64,000 nt of DNA from Rhizopus sp. PT2906 (taxonomy: Eukaryota; Mucoromycota; Mucoromycetes; Mucorales; Rhizopodaceae). A program made the translations under genes and the position numbers. The first letter of the stretch is position 1. Every line of letters begins with the position of its first letter. The notes beneath the pieces were generated by a model. It was not told where the DNA came from, made no database searches, and worked only from the letters and a program-made list of their open reading frames with translations. Where the stretch lies: positions 62,001 through 126,000 of the forward strand of contig JAMYHX010000053.1 of assembly GCA_025529335.1 (NCBI GenBank). The letters run 5' to 3'. Below, one piece after another: positions 42,117-53,678 of this stretch.

Positions 42117-45100
42117 TTATTTTGATGACTTCTTTTTCCACCATGGGTTTTTTATTGATGAAGAAGGCTCATGCTGTGTTCGAGATATGAGTCTAGAGAT
42201 AGAAAACTTTTCGCGTAACTGTGATGAAACAGAAGAGGTTGGTCGAACAGGATGAGGGGCCTTGGGTTGTGCTTCTGGCTAATATAGAAATAAGTATATA
42301 AAATAAAAAGAGAAAAGAAAGTACTTACAGATTTACATCGCTTGTGGCAAACATAACCACAAAAGTCTATTACCAAAAAAGAACAAAGGTAATGAGAATA
42401 ATGACTTGAGGAGGGGAATAAGATAGTCTCCTTACCTTTACATACAAATGCATCTCGCTTGATAGGTATATCACATACCTTACAGTTTCCTGCTCCTATT
42501 ATACAAATATATATATATAAAGTTATACAAGATTAGCTCATTTGGATAACAATGATTTACCTTTAGGAAACGAACAATCTATCAAACTGTGCATATGACT
42601 TGGTTTAGGTCGAACATGGGTATTAGATACAACTGGCATAGATTGACGCGTGGACAGATGACCCAATTGTTGTCTTTGCTGCAGCTTCTTTGCTAATAGA
42701 CTTTCACCTGCTACCACTGCATGTTCTTGCATCTGATTCAATAGTGTACTGTTACTCCTCACTTTCCTGGTTAGACTACGAGCGGTTGGTTTTTTAGCCA
42801 TCAGAATAGGTGAGGATGTAGTGGAAGAAACCTCTAAAGGTTTTTGATACTTCAAAATCCAGGGGTGATTGAGAAGCTCGCTGGCTGTGGGTCTATCTAT
42901 TGGATTTTTTCGAAAGCAGAGCATTAAGAAATCATGCAGCTCCTAAGGTTAGCTGTTTGAGAAAAAAGGAGTGAAATGATATGGTTATTATTAATTACAG
43001 CTGAAACACCATCTGGTATAGGAGGGCATTCTTCTTCGACAATCTTGAACATTGCGGTCATTGCAATCAAATCAGAATAAGGCGGTTTGCCTGTGTATAG
43101 TTCAATGATGGTGCATCCTAAAGACCATATATCTGATTTACTAGATGCCCCTTTTAGTTCAATGACTTCAGGCGACACTATAAAAAAAAAGTTATTATAC
43201 AGAGAACACATATACACACATTAATATAGAATATTCTTACTCCAAAAAGGAGTCCCAGACACGATGCTTTCATCTTCATTTTTTTTCAGCTTCAAATTGA
43301 GAGACACACCAAAATCAGACAGTTTTACATCCCCTGCCTTTGTAGTGAGAATGTTTGCAGCCTTTAGATCACAGTGAACGACTTGTTGCTGATGCAAATA
43401 GATTAGACCACTCAGTATTCTCTGACAGTAGTTGGCAACAAGAGATTCTGGTAATGAACTACCGAATGATTTTAAGGTGTTTAATAATGAACCATTTTCG
43501 ACATATTCTAACACAATGTTCATATGTTCCTGTGTTTGAATAAACCCCTCATATTTAACAATATTTGGGTGAGCTAATGAGCTAAGCAATCTAGCCTCTT
43601 GCTATAAAAAAACACGTCAATGATAATATGTTTAGAGATCTTTTAACTACTTGCCATCATATCTTCAATATCTTGCTTTTTTGATGATTTCAAATTGATC
43701 TGTTTAACAGCTACAGTTTTTCCTGATATTAGATCCAGTGCTCTATAAGGGACATTTAAAAGGTATGCAATAGATAGACTCCTTTTTTTTTTAACTACCT
43801 ATACACTGTACCAAAATGGCCTTTGCCAATCACATTTCCTAGTTTCTGAGAAAAAACAAAGTTTAATTTACATTAAAGAGATGGTCTATCTTCTTACATA
43901 TCTAGCCAACAAGTTCCCATCTTCATCAAAAAGTTCTAAATGTGATGCATTGTTTGTTTTCAAAGAATTTATAGATTTGCGTTTGGCAATTGGCAACAAG
44001 TCTGGTTGAGGAACATATGGACTCTTGCCTTCAATGACAGAAGCTGATTTTTTGTATTGTTGCTGATTATAATTGGCCTTATTGTTAGACCAAGTCTGGA
44101 ACTTTACAAAATGTGGTTCCTTTTTATGACGATTTTTCGATGAAAATAATAGAGACAGTCGATTGCTTGCTTTACGTGTAGAAGAAGATGAAATCGAATT
44201 CGAAGGTGGTGGTTTCAACATGGATTCAAAAATATCTCGAGCGGCCGTGTGTTTCTTTTCTTCTTTTGTGGGATGTCTGTGTGTTCCGTAACCACTATCT
44301 CCAGATGACGTGCTACTCATTTTGGTATCATAGATATTATCTTCCAGGAACTCCTCCTCATCCTCATCATAGTATTTTAATTTTTTTTCATGTAAAAGTA
44401 GTGGATGTGTGCCAAACACAGGCATACAACCTGGTCGATCAGATGGCAGTGACCACTCTTCCTCCTTTCTGTCCTCCTCATCTCTCTCCTCATCCTGTAG
44501 ACCATGCTGGGTACGGTAATGTCCATGCTGTAGTTGTCGATTGTCATCGTACTCCTGATTCTCCTGCTCTGCAACTCTTTTTGTCATTGTATCATTCGCA
44601 TTATCATTATTATAGGTAGTGATTGATTCGCCCGCAAATCTATTATGTGTAGGTAAAATATGAGATAACATTAAAAGTGTTGAAACAACCTTTTTCAGTA
44701 AAGAAGAGGAAAGAAAAAAAAGAAAATTAGAGAAAGAGTAAAGACAGGGGAAATAAAGAGGAAAAAGAGAAAATAATGCAAAGAAAATTTTAAGCACTTA
44801 CATCGTCTATATTCTCCTCATGTATTAAATCATTTACACAGAACAGAGCGGATGATGGGAGTCCTAACTGTTAGATATCCATTATTATACGTCACATCAT
44901 CATAATTATTTTTATTTTGTATTACTTCTTTTGCTGTCTTTAAGAATATTTCAATCCTCTCTTCCTATCACACAAAAAGTTTATTTTCTAGTGCTAATAT
45001 TTTTTTATTGACACTTTACTGGTTCCTGGCTGTCATTGTATTCCTTGTTGATCAGTCTACCGAACGTTATTAGAAACTTTTCATCCATATCTCCTTATGT

Positions 45101-45272
45101 TTACTAACGTGCAAAGTATTCGACCGTCTTTTAAGCATTCATATAGATCCTCCGAGGGGAGTTCAAAGTTCAAGACAGATTCTATCCAGCATTTGGTAGA
45201 ATAATAAGCCTCTGTTTGTAAGTATTGTTTTTTAAGCTGTGGCTGATAAATGGTCTTTGAAGCGGGGCTCAT
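42117..45272 (-). CDS. CH domain - SIN-type (Cdc7/SepH-like) kinase - C1 domain protein
   Basis: Thirteen exons, all phases agreeing: 45109-45272, 45020-45056, 44926-44964, 44802-44867, 43898-44689, 43799-43845, 43655-43742, 43241-43601, 42999-43177, 42561-42942, 42436-42495, 42329-42366, 42117-42278; 804 residues. Residues about 24-115 look like a calponin-homology domain (KCWIESVLNFELPSEDLYEC, LKDGRILCTLINKEY, FLKTAKELGLPSSALFCVND). A Ser-rich disordered stretch follows. The kinase (about 368-623) has GKGHFGTVYRA, VAVKQINL, HCDLKAANILT, DFGVSL and GTPFWMSPEVIELKG, closest by eye to Cdc7/SepH septation-initiation kinases. A C1-like zinc site (about 707-750) shows CKVC, CKDFCGYVCHKRC. HRD is HCD, with catalytic Asp kept. 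The intron at 43602-43654 has a GC donor. Confidence 0.82.
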
Positions 45273-45577
45273 TCAACTTTTTTTCCCTTTAAAAAAAAAA
45301 GTAAAAAAAAGAGGTAAACAAAAAGGAAGAAGAAAAAGAGAAATAGCAAGAAAAAAAAAAGAACGAGACAAAAAATTGGCATATATGATTTAATCACCAA
45401 GGCAACACAGTGGTAATTTCCCCTTTAAGTACCTTGTGTTTCAATGTCAGTTTTTCAAGGACAACTTGTCTTTGCCAAGGCAACCTAACAATGATTCATA
45501 GTCCGATGGATCCATAAATAAAAGCTGCCAAAAATAAATTTCTTTTCTCTTCTTCTTATCACATTGTACATAATAGA
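45273..45577. promoter_or_regulatory. Divergent promoter (CH-kinase-C1 / PLC-like)
   Basis: 305 bp between opposed starts. Oligo-A tracts near 45290-45360; two near-repeats of GGCAAC context (45400-45410 and 45478-45484). Inferred from arrangement. Confidence 0.45.
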
Positions 45578-46687
45578 ATGCTTATTACAACCTTGATCCT
45601 TTCTGCGCTTTCCATTTCTCTAGCGAGCGCACAGCAGGTGTGCAATGGATATGCAGAATATTGCAATAAGCCCTATAACTCATTATCTTATGTTATAACA
45701 CACAACTCCTATGGCTATATAACCAACCCTGCTGCCAACCAACTATGTCCTATTACGACTCAATTTGCAGATGGTGTCCGAGCTTTGAAGCTATCTGCTG
45801 TGTCTCTAGGCAATACGACAAATAGTGCTATTACAGCTGAAAGTATTTACCTTTGCCATACATCATGTACTATATTAAATGCAGGTCCTGCTGTGGATAC
45901 CCTTCGTGCGATCACTGACTGGGTCAAGAACAATCCAAACGAGGTCATTACCATCATGTGGAATAATGTTGGTAAGTTTAATGCGGATGCCTTCAAGGCT
46001 GCCTATGAAGCAAGTGGTATTATCGACTACAGTTATCAGCAACCAGCGGGCAACTTTACTTGGCCTACACTTGGGGAGTTAATTGCCAGTGGAAAAAGAG
46101 TTATTAATTTTGGTGACACCTATTATCAACAAGAACTTCCTTGGTAAGACTATAAATAACCTTGCTTTCTTTGTCTAGTACTAATAATGTGCATTAGGCT
46201 ATTAACTGAATTTAATTATGTGTTCGAGACACCTTACAATAACCGCAACGAATCTTCATTCAGCTGCACTATTGATCGCCCTCCAAAACCTGATAACCCA
46301 AGCGAAATGATGTATGTCATGAACCACTTCCTTTATGGCACACTTCAACTTGGCCAAATGACAGTCGAAATACCACAAAAAGGTACAGCCAATGTGACCA
46401 ACTCTGAAGGTTCTCTTTTAAAACAAGCCCAAGCATGTACTCAAGCCTTTGGACGTCAGCCCAACTTTTTAGAGGTTGATTTTTATAACCTTGGTGATAC
46501 ACTCAAGATTGCTGCCCAATTAAATAATGTGACATATAGTGGTACCACATCACAATGCGATAGCTACGCTGCGAAATACTCGACCAGTTCAAGCACAGAC
46601 TCGTCCGAAGCAATCCAAACTATCAGCTTTAGCTCGGTCAGCTTGTTACTTTCCTTAATAGCGGCCACATTCTTCATATTCTTTTAG
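45578..46687 (+). CDS. Secreted PLC-like (PI-PLC X domain) phosphodiesterase, probably GPI-anchored
   Basis: Two exons, 45578-46143 and 46198-46687; 351 residues. Signal peptide MLITTLILSALSISLASAQQ, followed by a PLC-X-like fold: YVITHNSYGY with the first catalytic-type His, QFADGVRALKLSA, LCHTSC with the second His, and the Asn-Pro-Asn-Glu-Val-Ile strand. The C-terminus has a Ser/Thr-rich linker and a terminal hydrophobic segment (VSLLLSLIAATFFIFF) typical of a GPI signal. Several N-glycosylation sequons (NTT, NVT, NFT). Fungal members of this family are extracellular; substrate not established. Diverges from the kinase gene. Confidence 0.85.
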
Positions 46688-47094
46688 ATAAAGTAGATTG
46701 TATTTTCCTCTCCTTCCTCGTGATGATGTGTACTTTCTTTTAAAAGAAATAAACTAAATTAAACTTTTTTTTTAAATTTAATGATATCATCTCTTAAAGC
46801 TTAGTTCCTTTTTATCAATATGGGCTTTGCAGATCCCAAAAGTGATAAACCCATGTAAAGAGTGCAGTAAGAATATAAAATAGCCTAACAAAGAAATAAT
46901 TTGATCCCTTTACTATGATGGCTTTCTCCACTAATGTTCGCTGGTTAAAAAAAAGAGGCGCCGGACAATTCGGGCACACAATCTGATATACGAAGGAGAG
47001 GGGGGATATTACTTTATTGAAAGGCCATTGATCTAAGAATCCTTCCTTTTGTTATCTTTGCGGTATCCATCCGTCTACGTATAAGCACTTAACC

Positions 47095-48262
47095 ATGTCT
47101 ACTTTCTCCAAGAATCTTTTCGACGTGCTTGCCGAACAAGACAACACCCCTGTCAAGGCAGAATCCCCTGCTCCTGCTGCCGCTGCCGCTGACAAGAAGA
47201 ACGCTCCTAAGGCCAAGGAAGGTAAAGTATCTTTGACATTTCTTTTTTAAAACAGCAACGTATTATAATGAACCAGTCTGCAAAATATATACAAGAGAGA
47301 AAGAAAAAGAAAAGAAAGGGTAGAAATGGTAGATCTCGAATTGTGTCAAATGAAATGTATTCTAAAGGAGGGGGGGCCAGGCACACATGTAATTTTGAAA
47401 GACATTTTGCGTACCGCTTTCCCTCTTCATTCTGACAGTCGACATATCGACCAGCCAATCATTGATAACAACAGCACTAGTGATTCAGAGCAACAACTTA
47501 ACAACAGAAAGTTTCATTTCAACAAGAAGACAGGGGAATAATACGTTGCTGAAAGAAAATATAAAGAACAACGCTAACTCTCTTATTAGCTCCTAAGGGC
47601 GAAAAGAAGGCTCGTCGCCACGGTGACCGCCCTACCAAGGATGGTCGTCCTCGTCGTGGTCGTCAATTCGACCGCCACTCTGGTACTGGCCTTGTGTAAG
47701 TGTGTGGTTTACTTTATGAAATTTTTTTAACCGTTTTTTTTATTAAAGTGACTCTCAAAAGAAGATCAACCAAGGCTGGGGTAAGCCCGGAAAGGCTGAA
47801 GTTGAAGCTGCCAAGGATACTCTTAACCCTGCTGATCCCGATGCTCCCGAACAAGAAGCTCCTGCCACTCCCGTTGAACCCGAGGAAAAGGTCAAGACTT
47901 TAGATGAATACTTGGCTGAAAAGGCTGCCAAGGCCTTGAAGGTTGCTCTCCCTGAAGTTCGTAAGGCTAACGATGCCGATGAAGCCGCTTTCGCTGGTGC
48001 CGTTGTCCACACCAAGGCTGAATTAGAAGAATTCTATGTCTCCAAGGAAACCAAGACCGTTACCAAGAAGACCGAAAAGTCTCGCAAGGAAAAGGTTGTC
48101 ATTGACATCGAACAACGCTTCCAAGAAAAGCCCCGTAACGACTTCCGCAAGAACGACCGCCGTGGTGGCCGTAACGGTGGCCGTAAGTCCGCCAAGTCTA
48201 ACTTTGCTGCTGTCAACATTCAAGATGCTGCTGCCTTCCCCTCTCTCGGTGCTACCGCTTAA
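47095..48262 (+). CDS. Stm1/SERBP1-type ribosome-associated RNA-binding protein
   Basis: Three exons, 47095-47221, 47590-47695 and 47749-48262; 248 residues starting MSTFSKNLFDVLAEQDN. The HABP4/PAI-RBP1 signature is GRQFDRHSGTGLVDSQKKIN and QGWGKP. The middle is acidic (DEYLAEKAAKALKVALPEVR), the end Arg/Gly-rich (NDRRGGRNGGRK) with SFAA and AFPSLGATA-like C-terminus. Family members clamp idle 80S ribosomes and bind mRNA. Codon use is strongly biased to C-ending codons (GCC, GTC, AAG) unlike most neighbours, as expected for a highly expressed gene. The first intron (47222-47589, 368 bp) is several times longer than others here. Confidence 0.9.
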
Positions 48263-48569
48263 ATTAAACTTGTTTAAATAATAAAAATATAAAAGATTTT
48301 CGATATACATTTATAATGCTTTTTTTTTCCAGGAGAAGTACATGAAAAAAAGGGGAGGAGGAAAGAATTACAAAAAAAGAACAAAGACAAAGAGAATGAC
48401 GACCTGCTGCTACATACTCCTTTAAACATGCACTGTATATTCATTCGTGAATTTGGTTGGTTTATATAAATTAAACAGAACTAGTTTATTACTTGACCAA
48501 ACCATCCCTCATAAAGTGATAACGTTCTTTTCTTTTCTCGTTATTTATTCAATCATAATCAGCCTCTAT

Positions 48570-49205
48570 ATGAATCGAAGAAAAAACCCAAAGAACTTGG
48601 CACTTTGTATTGATAAAAAAGCATTACAGATCAAACATTGCAAGACCCAGTTGTTTCACAGTGGCCCTTACATGCATGGCCCTATCTGCATTTTACCTAA
48701 TCTATATCTGGGTGCACATTGCAACGCAGTCAATAAGGATCACCTGGCGCGACACTCAATCACGCATATTATTAATGTTGCAAGCGAAGTACATATTGCT
48801 CCGGGTCTCTTCGAGTATCACCATCTGCATTGGACGCATTATCAAAGAAATCTGGCTCAGGTGGAGTTTATCAAGGCGATCAAGATCATCGAGGACGCTC
48901 TACAAAGAAATCAAGTTGTTCTTGTTCACTGTCAACAGGGAGTCGAGCGATCGGCAACACTTGTTCTTGCTTACCTTATCTATTTATCACGAAAATCCAT
49001 GGCCCCAGAGTGCGCGGTCACAGCCAAAAATTGGTCTCTAGATCATGCACTACGCTATGTTCAAGAAAAGGTACCTGACATTCACCCCAACATGGAACTG
49101 TTATATCAACTTCGAGAATTTGAAAGATCTCTGACGATAAAGCCATCCAATAGTCGCCGTCAGTATCTTTATCGATCCCATTCCGAATCAACACTTTATC
49201 GTTGA
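48570..49205 (+). CDS. Dual-specificity protein phosphatase, copy 1
   Basis: Single exon, 211 residues from ATG 48570 (MNRRKNPKNLALCIDK). The catalytic loop HCQQGVERSAT follows the HCX5R rule. Other conserved parts are GPICILPNLYLGAHCNA, ITHIINVASEV, FIKAIKIIEDAL and YVQEKVPDIHPNMELLYQL. By pattern it belongs with MAP-kinase phosphatases of the Msg5/Pmp1 type, which remove phosphates from the T-loop. Ends with a Ser/Arg tail (SHSESTLYR). Together with the next gene it forms a tandem pair in the same orientation. Confidence 0.88.
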   Translation: MNRRKNPKNLALCIDKKALQIKHCKTQLFHSGPYMHGPICILPNLYLGAHCNAVNKDHLARHSITHIINVASEVHIAPGLFEYHHLHWTHYQRNLAQVEFIKAIKIIEDALQRNQVVLVHCQQGVERSATLVLAYLIYLSRKSMAPECAVTAKNWSLDHALRYVQEKVPDIHPNMELLYQLREFERSLTIKPSNSRRQYLYRSHSESTLYR

Positions 49206-49930
49206 AAGTCTTTCCGAGACCGCGCAATTTGCATATGAATTTTTGATGAGTTCCTGAAACTGTTTATTGTTTAAATTTTTTTGTGTATCAATTATACTTT
49301 ATGTGTTGCAGTAAATAACTTCTAATCTGTGCCCGCGTAATAAATAAATAATTTCATCTTTCTTTGTCCTCCTTTTACGATCATTTGCCGCGTTTACGCA
49401 ATTGTTACATGGTTTCTTGTCATAAAGCCAGATGATCATTAAAGAATGAGAAGATTCTCTTTGTGTCATGACATCAATTGGTTTCGTACCATGTATTATT
49501 TTATGTCGTACGACTGTTGCCTTTTGAATGACAATTGATGCTTACTAAAGATGACTCTAGAGATTAAAAAAAAAAAAAAAAAAAAAAAGAGGGGATGCCA
49601 GCTGATCATCAACAGCAACAGGATAGTGTATTAATTGCTTACATTATGTTATTGATTGTTTAGAAGATCAGACGCTCATTTATGTAGTAAGTTTCATAAT
49701 AACAACAACTATCAAAACAAAGACGCTCCCTAATTAAATAACAAGCATGGGATAATAAAGGAAATAAAGGGAGTTAATTGAGTTCTGGAACCGTAAGAAA
49801 TTAATTAATTAAAATAGATTTCATTGGATGAGTAATTAACGTATATTTATTTACAATTTCAATATAAAAAGTAAAAACAAAAAAGGGGGTCCCTCTTACA
49901 TTTCTTTTTATCTTTAATCTTTTTATTACC
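49206..49930. other. Intergenic between tandem phosphatases
   Basis: About 0.7 kb: 3' UTR of copy 1 and promoter of copy 2. A 23-base A run lies at 49566-49588. No gene seen. Confidence 0.5.
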
Positions 49931-50722
49931 ATGACTACTGCTGCTGCTGCTACTACTACTACTACCACTACTGTTTCTAGCACCGCTACCATAGCTACCA
50001 CTACTTTCAAAAGTGCAAGTACTAGTTTATCTCAGCGTAGAAAAAATAAAAAGAATCTGTCACTATGTCTACCACAGACAACACTTTCTACTCCCGTAAA
50101 GACGACTGATCCTTATTCAAATGGACCTATTGAAATAATGCCACACTTGTATCTTGGATCAGAACAAAATACCTTAAACATGGATCAATTAAGAGAGTTG
50201 AACATTCAATCCATACTCAATGTAGCAGCAGAAGTCAGCCATCCATACCAAGACATGTTTCAATCCATTCAATCGATTATACCTTCACCCACTTTATCCA
50301 AATCATCTACTATCAGCAGTACATCCACTATTCACACTAATTACTCTTCTGATTCATTATTACATCATCCTTCGGACATTATATATCATAAATTGAATTG
50401 GGAACATAACCAAGAGAACCTCGTATTAGAATTAGAAAAGGCAATCGACATCATTGATAGATCACGTTCAGTCAATCAGAATATACTTGTTCATTGTCAA
50501 TGTGGAGTATCAAGATCAGCTACTGTCATTATTGCTTATATCATCAAGACACTAAAATTGCCAATGCAAGATGCTTATAATCATGTAAAGAATCTGTCAC
50601 CTGCCGTCAACCCAAATTTATCTTTATTATTTCAATTACGAGAATTTGAACAATTCACTTTAAAGAAAAAACCACATTTTTTATTCAGCTGCTCCCTCAC
50701 AAGTAAATTACTTAAAAAGTAA
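49931..50722 (+). CDS. Dual-specificity protein phosphatase, copy 2
   Basis: Single exon, 263 residues. N-terminus is a low-complexity Ala/Thr tract (MTTAAAATTTTTTTV), then KNLSLCLPQ, which parallels KNLALCIDK of copy 1. The phosphatase domain has GPIEIMPHLYLGSEQNT, IQSILNVAAEV, ILVHCQCGVSRSAT (catalytic HCX5R) and LSPAVNPNLSLLFQLREFEQ. It holds a Ser/Thr-rich insert (about 115-147) between the LNVAAEV strand and the next core strand that copy 1 lacks. Probably acts on MAP kinases. Arose by duplication with copy 1, long enough ago for nucleotide similarity to be lost. Confidence 0.9.
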   Translation: MTTAAAATTTTTTTVSSTATIATTTFKSASTSLSQRRKNKKNLSLCLPQTTLSTPVKTTDPYSNGPIEIMPHLYLGSEQNTLNMDQLRELNIQSILNVAAEVSHPYQDMFQSIQSIIPSPTLSKSSTISSTSTIHTNYSSDSLLHHPSDIIYHKLNWEHNQENLVLELEKAIDIIDRSRSVNQNILVHCQCGVSRSATVIIAYIIKTLKLPMQDAYNHVKNLSPAVNPNLSLLFQLREFEQFTLKKKPHFLFSCSLTSKLLKK

Positions 50723-51967
50723 CTGTATAGTTTCCCCTCCCTCTTTTTTAAAAAAAGTGTGTACATTCTTCTCTCATTATTCACCAAGCATATACTATAT
50801 ATATACATAATAAACCTTCATGTTTATATCCTTCATCTATATTTTGCTTTCTTTTCCAAATATAGCTATTGTTTACTATGTGTAACTATTGTGTTTATTG
50901 TTGTAAATATACAGTTGGTGTTCAAGTATGTGTCGCGGATTCTAAACAAAATGAATGTCGCCATGGCTGACAAATTGGGTGTTGCACTTCCAGGGTATTT
51001 TGTCGTACAAGGCTCGGTCTTTATTGTTGTATAAATGCCGTGTCAAGGCTTTTGATTCTCTTTTTTATAATTACACCAGAACCTATATTAAAGCATATAG
51101 TTTTTGTACGATGATGGAAAAAAGGCATTGCTGTTGACGGATATGGTAATGAATTATATTGTTCATTAACAGCAATATCGTCTTCACATAAAGTGGTGGC
51201 GAGATTGAGATTCTTCAACTTAATGGAGAAATTTGGAACCAAGACTGATAGAACCTTACAGAAATGTCAAAAGATAGGATGACCATGTCTTTTCGATAAA
51301 GAACATGAAAGGAATCGTTCTAGATAACACTGGAATCCATAAATGGGAGAAGGCTTTATGGACTTTACAAAGAACAATGTCTTTCCTTTCATACAAACAT
51401 AAAGCGTTACATAACCTTGTCAAAATAGCGCACACCAGTAGTACCCGAGGACACGGATATAAAGAACTAACTTGACCCAACTAAAAGCGCATCAAGAAAG
51501 ACGCAGAGCAAGAAGTATCCATGGATGTGAATAATACCCTTCTTTTTTGGGATTTTTAAATATCGGATCTCATTTTTTGGGGAAAGCAATAATCAAGAAC
51601 TAACGACTATTATGAGCTATTTGAAACAATATCTCGTCATAGCCCACAAATAAGCACCCTATTTACAAAAGAATGGTGATGTGACTAAATGTTTGTAGTC
51701 GATCATTTGCCATTTAAACACACTAAACTCTCTCAGCTGGGGTCAATTCATTTCTGATAATATTGTTTTGAGCTTAGTTGATCAATATACAACGAATCTG
51801 CCGCGGTTCAAAGGTTTTTTTGTTCAATATATTTATTACAATGAACTTTGTTACAAGAGCAAAAATGTGATGCTTTTTGAAAAGGGAACAAATGAGAATG
51901 TTTATTTTTAGAAATCGTATTATTGAAAACGAGTACGACATTGATATCCTTAAGAGTGTATTGAATG
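50723..51967. other. Intergenic with possible degenerate coding remnant
   Basis: About 1.2 kb. On the + strand at about 50920-51140, two overlapping frames with some coding character (KLGVALPGYFVVQGSVF; then KCRVKAFDSLFYN and RTYIKAYSFCTMMEKRH) suggest a frameshifted remnant. A 9-bp inverted repeat (51127-51135 and 51168-51176) is present. Nothing intact. Confidence 0.35.
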
Positions 51968-53547
51968 TTACAATTCTTGCATTTTGTAGAACTGGTGTCT
52001 TCTCTGTCGACGACGGTATCTCTTAAACAGCCATACACCTGCTAAGGCTGCCAAAATACCAGCGATGATTGTGCCTACAGAAATACCCGCTTTATCTCCT
52101 GGTGTCAACGGTTTTGCTTGAATCGTTCCCCTATGTCCATTAGGGGAACACCTTGTATCATCAAAAGCGTTAGACGTGATATTGCCACAGGTATCATATT
52201 TAGAAGTATCCATTTTATGTTGATACTCTGTGCCATTCGTATTGGAAAAATGAGTTATCCAAACAGGATAATTATTGCTAGGCATATCCATCGTAGGATA
52301 CAGTAAATGCATTAAATCCAACAATGCCATATCAGGTCGTGCAACTGCTCTCTGTGTCCAGTCTACAATATAGATCGTAAGTTGTTTTTTTCCTCCCTTC
52401 TTATTGTTCCAACTCACTTACCAGAGACACTTTCTTTGACCAATCCATTCACTGAATAGATATTATTGTTTTCAATCGCTGGAGGCAAACCAATAACTGC
52501 TGTGTGAGTCGTCGCATTAATAGGTGTAATCCAATTGTCATAGGTTAAACTCGTACTGCTCATATCTAAGATGTAATCAGCTCCTTTGAGTCCTTGAAGG
52601 AAATAAAATACATGTTGTGAATTATTCATTAAATAGACATTGTCCTGTGCTGAATTTGCTGCAACTAGACGACCCCCAGCATCCTTCACAAGTTCATTAA
52701 AAAAGCTGTCTCGATAGATGGTAAAGGCGTTTTGTTGAGGATCGTAGCTTGTCCAGGCAACTGTCTTTTGTGTTGATTGGTATCCCAAATTGTCCTTATG
52801 GCATTTATAGTATGTATCAATATAATTAAACATTGTTGCCGCCATCGGTTCTTGTCCAAAAAAGGCTCCAACATACATTAACCACGCTGCTTTCTAAAAA
52901 GACCACACATATTAAAAAATCACCTTCTTGATCTTTGTTACCTTTTCCTCTTACCTGAAGTGGGGTGAGATCATTTCTTTGAGCAGAGAAACTCACATGC
53001 GTTCCGGACGTTGTGTTTTCTTGAGTTGTAAATGTAATGTCAGGGTGTGAGTTTTGTTTGCTTTCGAAACAAGGAGATGCACCCAAAGACATTTCAGCAT
53101 TGACAATTTTATTATCAACTCTAATGAGCTGAGTTGATTTAGTACAAATAAGAGATCGTCAAATAGAACATACCTCCAGAAAGGGAATTACACCGTATGC
53201 ACCCTTGTCGATGCCAACGCTTGTTATATTTGAAAATGTGCTATCTGATGGGCATTCATCAGGTGTAGGCTGACCACAGCAGACAACACAGTATTTCTTT
53301 TTGGCAAGTAAGTTTTCAATAACTTTATAATAATTTTTATAAGTAATCGTAAATCCATAATTGGCATCTATAGAAACTATTCAGCATGTTTACATTCAAC
53401 ATAAAAAAGAAAAGATTTTATACCACTGGTAATAGACATCATTGATGAATAATGGTTTACATTTTTATCAGTTGTATTATTATTAATAATGCTAGTCTGA
53501 GCTAAGCTTGAATAAATGAGCGTGAGGAGGATAAAGAGAGTTTTCAT
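51968..53547 (-). CDS. Single-pass membrane protein with periplasmic-binding-protein-like ectodomain
   Basis: Five exons: 53424-53547, 53174-53376, 52955-53128, 52422-52893, 51968-52362; 455 residues. Signal peptide MKTLFILLTLIYSSLAQT, then NYGFTITYKNYYKVIENLLA and CVVCCGQPTPDECPS, a pattern I associate with fungal proteins annotated as periplasmic-binding-protein or TroA-like (phrases such as F.IEYH.NYKV and QCGTP). Later KAAWLMYVGAFFGQEPMAAT, YFLQGLKGADYILD. Near the end a membrane span (AGISVGTIIAGILAALAGVW) and a basic cytosolic tail (KRYRRRQRRHQFYK). Paired cysteines and many Asn-X-Ser/Thr sites fit an extracellular location. Ligand unknown; metal or siderophore binding would be a guess from the bacterial superfamily. 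Confidence 0.72.
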
Positions 53548-53678
53548 GAAGTGTTGTAAAGTTTTTTTTTTAAAAAAAAAAAGAAGAAAAGGATAGAATA
53601 CATGCTTATATTCTTTTTTTGTTTGTTCAACGAGAAAAAAAAAAGTTTTATTACACATGAAAACTCCACATTTGAGTG

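Noticed and set aside
44377..44797. Hydrophobic start of the ORF at 44797 (MLKIFFALFSLF...) as a signal peptide for the kinase
   Set aside because: That stretch is the intron between the CH exons and exon 5; the splice to VVSTLLMLSH completes the CH domain instead.
47326..47541. 71-codon ORF inside the first intron of the Stm1-like gene
   Set aside because: No motif; the intron boundaries join the flanking exons in frame, so it is most likely chance.
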